Origin: Solibacillus merdavium
GTDB taxonomy: Bacteria; Bacillota; Bacilli; Bacillales_A; Planococcaceae
Length of the DNA: 64,000 nucleotides
Reading direction: 5' to 3'
NCBI RefSeq assembly: GCF_014836935.1
Contig: NZ_JACSPW010000006.1
Coordinates: 62,001-126,000, forward strand
The stretch's first letter is position 1. Every line of letters starts with the position of its first letter. A program made the translations under genes and the position numbers. Below the pieces are notes generated by a model. That model ran no database searches, had not been told where the DNA came from, and worked only from the letters and a program-made list of their open reading frames with translations. Below, in pieces: positions 52,911-62,700 of this stretch.

Positions 52911-53126
52911 TTTGTCCGCATTTGTTCGCAAGATTTTTTCAATTATTTAGTGTTACCTTGGATAGCTTTGTGAAAAATGTCTGCAATGTGATTTTAGGGT
53001 TGGCGTGATTTAATTGCTTGAAATTTTAACGATGTCTACACCTTGTGAACTAAGGATGGATGCATGTGTGTGCCCTATATCATGAAAACCAATATTAGGT
53101 ACTTTTAGCTGCGCATCTAAAAAAGG
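52911..53126 (-). pseudogene. Decayed tyrosine integrase (3' part)
   Basis: On the minus strand the DNA reads LKVPNIGFHDIGHTHASILS, SQGVDIVKIS, and after a frame change ANPKITLQT, then a short tail and stop. It follows the intact integrase (TQIRFHDFRHTHASIL, DVVKVSKRLGHPNARITLET) but the catalytic Arg of HxxR is Gly (HDIGH), and the stretch with the nucleophile Tyr is deleted. GTCCGCA and GTTCGCA boxes follow the stop. Inactive relic. Confidence 0.75.
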
Positions 53127-53843
53127 TTATATTTGGGTTAATTGTGTGGACACATCGCATGCAATTACTGATTGGATAATGTCTAAAAGCTCATTTTTAT
53201 TATTAAGAAGATAAAAATGATTTCCATTAAACGTATGGAAGCTATTAATCTGATTAATATAGCTTTTCCAACTTTCCATTGACTCTCTTGTAACGGAATC
53301 ATTTAAACCTCTAAAAAGAGTAGCATTCGTCCTTAATTTTAAATCGTTATTCCCCTGATATTCTTCCAATAATTTTAAATCAGCACGGATAATTGGGAAG
53401 AAAACCTCAGTCACTTCTTCTAATTCGAGAAGATTTTTTGATACACCTCCCATTTGAAGCAACATTTCCTTTAGTTGAATTTCAGTAAGTTGACTTTGTT
53501 CTAATCGATATTCTGGTGAGGATTTGCTAGAAATAAACAAGTGATCAGTAACTATTTGATAACGTTCTTCCAAATGTTTTGATACTTCGTAGGCAACAGT
53601 GGCCCCCATACTGTGTCCAAAAAAAGAAAATGAGTGAGTAGATAATAGTTGATATTTATATATAAGCTCTTCTATAAGATAATCTATTAGTTGATCCATA
53701 CTTTCACAAAAAGGCACACAGTACTTACTTCCATGTCCTGGATATTCTATTGGTACGATTTTAATCTTATCGTTTATAATCCAATTTTTAAAAAACGAAG
53801 CACTTCCCCCAGCATGAGGAAAACAGAATAAAACATGAGTCAA
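53127..53843 (-). CDS. Type II thioesterase of the NRPS operon
   Basis: A 238-residue alpha/beta hydrolase of the external thioesterase family: FCFPHAGGSASFF at the start, nucleophile GHSMGA (Ser near 77) and catalytic His in FNGNHFYLL near 212. Such enzymes clear wrongly loaded carrier domains. The TTG start follows GCGGTGA. It lies 23 bases after the reductase-ending NRPS gene and is the last gene of the operon. Confidence 0.88.
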   Translation of the reverse strand: MTHVLFCFPHAGGSASFFKNWIINDKIKIVPIEYPGHGSKYCVPFCESMDQLIDYLIEELIYKYQLLSTHSFSFFGHSMGATVAYEVSKHLEERYQIVTDHLFISSKSSPEYRLEQSQLTEIQLKEMLLQMGGVSKNLLELEEVTEVFFPIIRADLKLLEEYQGNNDLKLRTNATLFRGLNDSVTRESMESWKSYINQINSFHTFNGNHFYLLNNKNELLDIIQSVIACDVSTQLTQI

Positions 53844-53866
53844 TTATTTCACCGCTTTCTGAATTA

Positions 53867-56764
53867 TCAAGATTTAATAGCTGATTTATTTAGGATTAAT
53901 GATAAAAACAGCTCAATATATTGATAATCAATTTCAGGCATTTTTAGTGATATTTCTTCCATTTTTAACAAAGTAAGATCCTGTTTAATCTTTGTATCTT
54001 TTAATTGAGTTGATTCATCAATTAGTTGAGATAGTGCACTAAGTGAATGAATTTCATCTTTTTGAGTTTTAATTTTTAAAGTTTTTAACCATTCTTCAAA
54101 TGACATATTAGTATAAGTTAAATTATTATTTTCCAAAAATTCAATAATAAAATTACTGGAAACTTTATTATCATTATAAATATGGTAAATTTCTCCTTGG
54201 CCTATTTTATTTTCTTTATGATGAATCGATAATTTGTAAATAAAATCACTCACAAAGTCTACAGGCATTAATTCAAAAAATATTTCCTCTTCAAAAGGTA
54301 AAATTCTTTGTTCTATAAATGTTTCAAAAACTTTATATAGCATATCATGATCATTCCAAATTCCATTAGATGCATTGGAAGAAATTCTACCTAAACGGAA
54401 AATATCGACTGTTAAACCAACATCTTTAGCTTGTAAAAGCATTTTTTCAGCTGCCCACTTTGATTGGCTATACCCAATAATTAAGTCATCTGTATATTCT
54501 AATTCTGTTTTCTCATCCCAAGTTTTTTCGCCAGTTAGGACAGACAGTGTTGAAGCATAATAAATATGCTTTTGTTTACTGGAAGACGCAAAACTAATAA
54601 TTTCTTTTATTCCATGGAGATTAGCTTTTTTAGATTTAGAATAAGGTTCAAAGAAATTTGTCTCTGCTCCAATATGATAAATTGTTGAAATATCTTCACT
54701 TAACTTTTTATATGAATAAATATCTAACCCAAAATTCTCTTTACTTAAGTCGCCTTCAATTGTTATAATACGACTTTTAAATTCATCTTTCCAAAGTTGA
54801 TATTTTTTCAATACGGTTTCTATACGACCTTTTGAAGGGAAGCGTACTAGACAATGAACTTTTTCATCTTGACTTTCAGATAGTAATTTATATAAAAGAT
54901 GCGCGCCCAAAAAGCCTGTTGCCCCAGTTAATAAAATATTGCCATCATATATTCGTTGTTGCTTAATTTCTTTAATTTGCTTGATAAGCTGATTGGAGAG
55001 CTGAGCGTCATTTTCCAATACCGTTTGCATGACAAGGTCATTTTGACTTTCCATAGCATCTACAAAAGAGTTCACCGTACTATTCTCTAAGAATATTTGA
55101 AGCGATGCTTCTGGATAAAACCTTTCTTTTAATACATAAACTAATTTTGTTGCGAGTATAGAATGACCACCACATTCAAAAAAATTATCATCCATACTAA
55201 ATTTTTCATTTCCTAAAATTTTTTGCCAAACAGATAGTATTTCTTTTTTCTGTTCATTTTCTTCAGATGCTTCGGATAAAGAATTATGTGATACATCGAT
55301 TTTCAGTAACTCTTTTTTGTCTACTTTTCCATTCTGATTTAGTGGAAACTTTTCAATCTTTACAAAAAAGTGCGGAATCATAAAATGTGGAAGTTCATTT
55401 TTTAAATAAGTTCTTAGCTCTTCTTCAATATTTTCAGGATGAGTGTAATATACAACAATGTACTTTTCATTGTTGATTGTTTTAACTGTAACTACAGCCT
55501 GTTTAATTTGAGAATATTGATCTAATTTTTCTTGTATTTCATGTAATTCTATTCTAAAACCTCGAATTTTTACTTGGTTATCCTTTCTTCCTTTATAAAG
55601 AATAGCATTATTCTTTAAACGGATACCATAGTCGCCCGTTTTATAATACAGATTCCCATTTTCACTATTAACAACGAGCACTTCACTTGTTAAGGTAGGT
55701 TGATTTAGATATCCTCTCATTACACCTGAACCAGCAATATTAATTTCACCGACTTCACCAACGGATGCTTCATCTCCATTTTCCGTAATAATCTTCACTT
55801 CTACATTATCTAATGGAAATCCAATTGGAATGATTTCTTGATTTTTCTCAACGACTTCATAACAAAGTGAAAAGGTAGTACATTCAGTTGGACCGTAAGC
55901 GTGTATTAATGTAATGTCTTCATTATGTTCCTTGAAAATGTTCACATGATAATAAGAAATCGTTTCTCCTCCGATAATCATTTTCTGTAGTCCAGAGAAA
56001 ATGGATGGGTCCTGATCAACGATGGCATTAAAGAGCCCTGTCGTAAAGAAAGCAATATCGACGCGCCCCTCCTTAATAGCTAATTTCCAATCATCAAACG
56101 ATGTATATTCATTGGCCAGTATATATAAGCAAGCGCCATTTAATAATGATCCCCAAATTTCATAGGTTGCTGCATCAAAACATAGATTTGAGAATTGTGC
56201 AACGATATTATCATTGTTTATTTTAATCATTTTAGATGCAAGTGCTATATTTACAACACTTGAATGCTCAATCAAGACTCCTTTTGGGTTACCAGTTGAA
56301 CCAGAAGTATATATAGCGTACGCTAAACTGCTCGGTGAAATATTTGCAAATCTTATTGGATTATCTTCCTTAACATCATCTATTGAAAATGCGATAGGAG
56401 AAATAGGCAAATAAGGAAAAACGCTTTTGTCTGATGAAAAATTTAAGTAATAATTCATTTCAGTATCGTTCACCATGAATTGAAGCCTTTTTTCTGGATA
56501 GTTTTGATCCATCGGTACATAGCTACATCCAGCTTTTAAAATAGCCAAAATTCCGACAACAAATTCGATAGATTTTTTATTTGGAATACCAATCATTTCT
56601 TCTTGTTTAACACCTAGTGCCAAGATTCTATTAGCCAATTGATTCGATAAAGAATCTAGTTCTTGATATGTCATTTTCCTTTCTTTTTCACAAAGGGCTA
56701 CTTTTGTTGGATATTGCTCTGTTATTGTTTGAAAACCTTCTACTATTGTCATTAATTTCGTCAT
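53867..56764 (-). CDS. NRPS termination module: A-PCP-reductase
   Basis: 965 residues. Adenylation domain (about 1-490; AIYTSGSTGNPKG, AYGPTE, YKTGD, final NGKVDKK with Lys480), carrier domain (about 503-575, phosphopantetheine Ser535 in FFECGGHSIL) and a terminal thioester reductase (about 605-965; NAD(P)H loop LLTGATGFLG, catalytic YSQSK). There is no condensation domain; it is supplied by the C-terminal C domain of the preceding protein. Hand alignment with GrsA gives pocket residues D-A-Y-F-I-G-A-T-F-K, similar to Val/Ile-type codes. The chain is expected to leave as an aldehyde (or alcohol), not as an acid. Starts two bases after the large NRPS gene. Confidence 0.92.
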   Translation of the reverse strand: MTKLMTIVEGFQTITEQYPTKVALCEKERKMTYQELDSLSNQLANRILALGVKQEEMIGIPNKKSIEFVVGILAILKAGCSYVPMDQNYPEKRLQFMVNDTEMNYYLNFSSDKSVFPYLPISPIAFSIDDVKEDNPIRFANISPSSLAYAIYTSGSTGNPKGVLIEHSSVVNIALASKMIKINNDNIVAQFSNLCFDAATYEIWGSLLNGACLYILANEYTSFDDWKLAIKEGRVDIAFFTTGLFNAIVDQDPSIFSGLQKMIIGGETISYYHVNIFKEHNEDITLIHAYGPTECTTFSLCYEVVEKNQEIIPIGFPLDNVEVKIITENGDEASVGEVGEINIAGSGVMRGYLNQPTLTSEVLVVNSENGNLYYKTGDYGIRLKNNAILYKGRKDNQVKIRGFRIELHEIQEKLDQYSQIKQAVVTVKTINNEKYIVVYYTHPENIEEELRTYLKNELPHFMIPHFFVKIEKFPLNQNGKVDKKELLKIDVSHNSLSEASEENEQKKEILSVWQKILGNEKFSMDDNFFECGGHSILATKLVYVLKERFYPEASLQIFLENSTVNSFVDAMESQNDLVMQTVLENDAQLSNQLIKQIKEIKQQRIYDGNILLTGATGFLGAHLLYKLLSESQDEKVHCLVRFPSKGRIETVLKKYQLWKDEFKSRIITIEGDLSKENFGLDIYSYKKLSEDISTIYHIGAETNFFEPYSKSKKANLHGIKEIISFASSSKQKHIYYASTLSVLTGEKTWDEKTELEYTDDLIIGYSQSKWAAEKMLLQAKDVGLTVDIFRLGRISSNASNGIWNDHDMLYKVFETFIEQRILPFEEEIFFELMPVDFVSDFIYKLSIHHKENKIGQGEIYHIYNDNKVSSNFIIEFLENNNLTYTNMSFEEWLKTLKIKTQKDEIHSLSALSQLIDESTQLKDTKIKQDLTLLKMEEISLKMPEIDYQYIELFLSLILNKSAIKS

Positions 56765-56766
56765 TA

Positions 56767-59700
56767 TTACACCTCTACTTTAAAATTTTCTATTATAGTT
56801 TTTAAAGAATCGTTATCATCTTGTACAATACTTTGAGTAACTTGACATATTGCTTTTTGGTATTGTAAAATTTCAGTTTCTGACATGAAATGGTCTTTAT
56901 ATATAAATTTACAGTGTAACTTAGAATCAAATAGAGCAGCGGAGAATGTTAAGTCAAAGTTTGTTGATTCAATTCCTATTGAATTTTCAATGACGATTTC
57001 TTTGTCATTCGCCATTTCTCTTGAAGGATAATTTTCATATACATAAATTTGATTAAACAATTCCTGATTCCAAGGGACTTTTGCAAAGCGTTTAATATCT
57101 GCTAATGTAGAATACTCATATTCTCTTAACTCTAGTTGCTTTGTTTGGATCATTTGCAACAGTTCGGATAAATTCATTTCTTCATCTATTTCGATTAAAA
57201 ACGGCAAAGTATTAATAAACAGCCCTACAACCGAATCGATATTTGGTATGCTTACATTCCTTCCAGAGCTTGTTACACCATAACAGATATACTTATTTCC
57301 CGTTAAAGCAGTCTGTGCTAAGCTCCAGATTGCTTGTACTACCGAATTCATTGTATTTCTATATTTTTTGGATAAGTCGATTAGTTGTTTAGTTAATTCT
57401 TCAGATAAAGAAAATTCCAATATATTATCCACTGCAGCGTGTCGTTCGACTTGTTGATTTTTAGAAGGAATAATTAATTGGTTAATATGTTGTAGTTGCT
57501 GAGACCAAAATTCAGATTCATTATTAGGTTTATTTGTTAATAAATGCTGCATAATTTCATGGTAGGCAACTCTTTCTTTTTCATCGTTGTCATTAGTCAT
57601 AGGATTATGATAATTATTCATAAATTGATGCATCACAATTTGAAGGCTCCAGCCATCGAGAATAACATGATGATGCGTCCAAATAAATTGATATTGGCAT
57701 TCAGATAGTTTGACAAGCATAATATTCATTATTGGACCATTTTCTAAATCTATTGAGTTTTCTCTAGCATTATTCGCCAAGTGCTTTAAATTAATCTCTT
57801 GTTCAAGTTTATTAGAAGCGCTTAAATCAATTTGATTAAATTGATAATAAACGTCATTTAGAACAATTTGAAATTGGTCTCCCCATATATTTCGTTTAAA
57901 AACAGATCTTAAAACGCCATATTTTTGGCAGACTTTATTCCAAGCAATTTCAAGCTTTTCAACATCTAAGTTACCTTTCAGATCAAAAACAAGTTGTGAA
58001 ATATACTCTGTTCCTTTATTTTTCTCACTATGGAATAACATACCTTCTTGCAGTAGTGTAACAGGATATATTTCTTCGATATTATGATATTTATTTAAGA
58101 AATAGGTTACCGTTTCTTCATCTACTAATGCCGCTTCATTAAAATCCTCAACCCGAATAGATTTTTCTAATATACTATCATCTATAAATAAATTTTCTAA
58201 ATTCGTATTGATTGCCTCGGCAACCTTTTGAATTTTGCTATTTTTAGCATCTGCAATAAGCATCATGTTCAACTCTCCGTTGATTATGCTTACTGTAAAA
58301 TTCAATTTGTAAGGAAACACATATTGTGGGTCAATATTATTACTAGACGTCTGCATTGAATCGTTTTGTACATTAAATTGGCCTAAATTGTTATAACTAA
58401 TATAACTTTTTATAATTGGCATAGATTGTTCAGATAAATATTTTAGAACCGAATAGTCGAACCCTTTATTTGGAACGGAACGAAGTCTTTGCTTAGTGTT
58501 TCGTAACACATTATCCATTGTTTCACTGCCATTTAAACGTACTGGATACATAGTTGTAAACCAACCTACAGTTCTCATAATATCCACATTATCCATTATG
58601 TCCTCACGCCCGTGTCCTTCAAGATCAATCCAAAGTTCTGAGACATCCCATTGTTTTGAGATAACATGTGCAATGATTGACAATAAAACTTCATCTACAG
58701 TTGTTTTATACTTTTTTGTAATATTCTTTATAAGATGTTCCGTACAAGTTTGATTGTATTTAAATTGATAGATGTCTGTTCCTTGAGTTATCTCGCTTAA
58801 CTTTTGTGAGTATGTCGGGACAGGTTGTTTCAATTCTTTTTCCCAATAGTGCATGATTTCATTTGATATTTCCTTTTCAGCATATTGCTTTAATAATTCT
58901 CCCCATTTTTGATAGGAAGTTGTTTTTGTAGGGAAAGATAGTGGTTCATTTTGTAGTATTTGTTGTTTACCTTTTTCAAAATCCTCAAGAAGAATTCGCC
59001 ATGAAACACCATCAACAAGTAAGTGGTGAATCACCCAGAAAATTCTAACTTGCTTTCCACTTCTAAATACAACAAATTTCATTAACGGACCTGTATAAAT
59101 ATTTAAACTTTGTTGTGCCTTTGCTTCTACTTTATCGATATGTTGCATAGTTTGTTCATTAGTAAAGTCCATGACCACGTGCTCTTCAAATGTACAAGCT
59201 GGATGCGTTGTTTGAACTTCACCAACAATATTATTTTTTATTTGTTTAAATACTGTTTTTAAACCATCATGATGGTCTACAAGTTGATTGATTAACATTT
59301 GGTATTGTGCTAAAGAAAATAAAGGTTCCTCTATTAATACAATTGACTGATTCCAATAATTAATATTGTGATGGTTTTCTTTGAAAAACCACTGTTGAAT
59401 TGGTGTTAAAGAAACTTCCCCTTCCACTGTATTTTGTTCAGTAATGGTTGGGCTCAAATGTTTTACAATTTTAGCAAGCTCGCGAACAGTTTGATATTCG
59501 AATAAATCCTTTGGTGTAAAATAAATATTTTGTTCTTTCGCAGCTGAACATACTTGAATACTAATGATTGAATCTCCACCGAAATCGAAAAAGTTATCAT
59601 CCGGTCCAATAGAAGAATCATTTAAACAATTACGCCAGATTGTTAATACAGCTAATTCAATTTGTGATAAAGGTTCTTCAGTGTGCTCTTTATTTTTGTT

Positions 59701-62700
59701 AGCTTCCATCTTTTCGAAATGCTCTAATAATATTTTTTTATCCACTTTTCCGTTTGTATTTAAAGGAAACTCATCTACTTCTACCAAATAAGATGGAACC
59801 ATAAAATGAGGTAGTAATTCTTTTATTTTAGATCTTAGTTCTAGAGCTGATATTTTTTGATCCAATTTATAAAAAGCTATTATTTGTTTATGCCCTGATT
59901 GATTTTCGATAACACTTACAAAACAGCCTTGAACCTCATTTAACTTCCTAATAGCTCCTTCCACTTCAGAAAGCTCTACTCGATAACCTCTAATTTTAAA
60001 TTGATCATCTTTACGACCAACATATATTAGTTCACCTCTATGATTAAATTTAACCATGTCACCGGTTTTATAAATTTTTTGAGCTACATTGTAAGGGTTT
60101 ATAATAAATTTTTCTGCTGTTAAAGCAGGCATATTTAAGTATCCCCTAGCAATTCCTATGCCACCTACATGTAATTCTCCAGCCACTCCTATTGGTACTA
60201 ACTTATTATTCTCATCCAAAATAAGTACTGAAGTATTGGTAATTGGTTTTCCTATAGGTACAGCAGATTCTTCTAGTAATTCTTCACCTTTTTCAAATGA
60301 TTTATAGCTTGTACATACTGTATACTCAGAAGGACCATATCCATTAAAAAAGACAACGTCCCGATATTTAGATATAAGTTCTACTGGACACTCAGAACCC
60401 GCAGATCCAACTACCTCTAAACTTTTCAGTTCTTGGATAGGTAATTCTTTTAAAACAACTGGTGGTAGGATAATATGTGTTATATTTTCTTCTTTAATTT
60501 GAGCAATTAACTTTTCAAGGTCAAAATGGTTATCTTTATCCGTACTAATATGCAGTGCTGCTCCAAATAATAGGCTGCTAAAAATTTCAATTACAGATGA
60601 ATCAAAATTAAATGTTGCAAATTGGAGTACTCTCGATAAAGAATTAAGTCGCATCATTTTTTTCTGATTAGCAACAAGATTAATTAACCCTCGATGTTCA
60701 AGTAATACGCCTTTTGGCATCCCAGTTGTTCCTGATGTATAAATCACATATGCTAAATTATTTGGTTCAGATCTATATAAATTTGAATCATCCATCGTTA
60801 AAGGCCAATCACTTGTACAAATTAAATTCAAATCTTGAATCCATTCATCTTCTTTAAGTTCAATTTGAGTTAAACAATAAGTAAGGGATGCATCTTGTGC
60901 AATGTAAACTAACCGATTGGTAGGGTAATTCGGATCAAGAGGAACATAGGCTCCTCCAGCCTTTATCACGGCTAGCATACTAATGACCATATCTATAGAG
61001 CGATTCATATAAATACCTACTTTTTCTTCACTCTGAAGCCCTTGGTTAATTAAATAGCGTGCAAGCTGATTACTTTTTTTGTTTAATTCTGAGAAGGTTA
61101 TAAATTGTTCTTTATCTACAACAGCTTTGTTTCCTGGATACTGTTCGGCAATTTTATAGAATGCCTCAGCGATAGTGTCGTTCTCCCCTTCAAAATTTTC
61201 CGATTTCCCTTGCCATTCTTTTAGAAGTTTTTCTTGTTGTTGACTATTCAATATCGGAACCGAACATAGCTCTTGTTGTGGATTTGCAATATTTTTTCTT
61301 ACCCAGTCGATAAAGTTTTCTGCTAAATGGCGTACGGTCTTTTCCTGAAATACACTCGTATTATATTCAAATGCTAAAAGCAATTCTTGTTCATGTTCTT
61401 CAGTTACTAAACTTAAATCAAACTTAGCGATATTTGATAGTAAAATTTCTGGCTTTACTTTCATAAACTGATTTGAAAACAAGGCTTGTTCATTATTTTG
61501 TAGCACAAATACCGTTTCAAATAGAGACGACCCCTTACTATTACGTTCAGGATTAATGGCATCCACAATTTTCTCAAGTGGCATTTGCTGTCGATCATAA
61601 ATGTCAATGACATGTTTCGTATTTTTTTTCAAAATCTCTGTAAACGTTTCTTGTTTGTTAAGAGTTAAACGGAAAGGAAGTGTATTAATAAAATATCCAA
61701 TCATTTGCTCTGTACCAGGAATCATTCGATTGGCTAATGAACTTCCTACAATAATGTCATGCTGCCCAGTATAATTCGCAAGAAAGCTTTGATACATTGT
61801 TAACAAAGAAATAAACAAGGTAGAATGATGATCCATAGCTACTGCTTTTAAACGTTCTAAGTTTTCTTTGTCAAGCTTGACAATAAAACTTCTTCCACCA
61901 TTATTTTTAGTTTGCGGTGTCAATGTATCATATGGTAAGTTCAATTTCGGTAAATCCCCTGACAAATGATCTTTCCAAAATTGAATGTCTTTTTCATACG
62001 ATTCTTCTAACCATTTTTGTTGCTTATATACAAAATCTTTATACTGTGGAACTTTCTCAGGTTTGAAAGACCTTTTCCCCATCATTTCATCTTCATAAAA
62101 CGAAAGCCATTCATTAAAGAATATTTCTGTAGACCATCCATCAAAAATAAGGTGATGAATGTTTAAAAACAAAATATATTGAGTTTCACTGATGATTGCT
62201 AGTTTTACAGTAAGTAACGGGCCACTTTCCAAATCAAATGTTTCTGCCCTCATTTCATTTTCAATCTGTTGAAGCATACTTTTTTGTTCGTCATCTGAAA
62301 GATTGACAAGATCAACGGTCTTTATTGTATGGAGTAAGTTAGGCTGAATAGATTGATAGCCTACTCCTTTTTCTTCTTTAATTACACATTTCAAAATTTC
62401 ATGCCGTTCACTTACTTTATTTAATGCACTTTCCAACTTTTCAATATTTAACTGACCATGTATATTATATTTTTGTGGAATATTATAGTCAGTAGATTTA
62501 CCCGTAAGTTTTTCGTTAAACCATAATGATTCCTGATTACTAGATAATCGATATCGTTGTACTTCTTCCGATTCTATATATGGCATCTGTTGCTCTACCT
62601 TTAAGCTTTCAACATATCTACTTAATAATTCAATAGTTCGATGTTGATAAATCGCCTTTAATTCTATTTTGCCTGAAAATTCCTTATTCAATTTCCCTAA

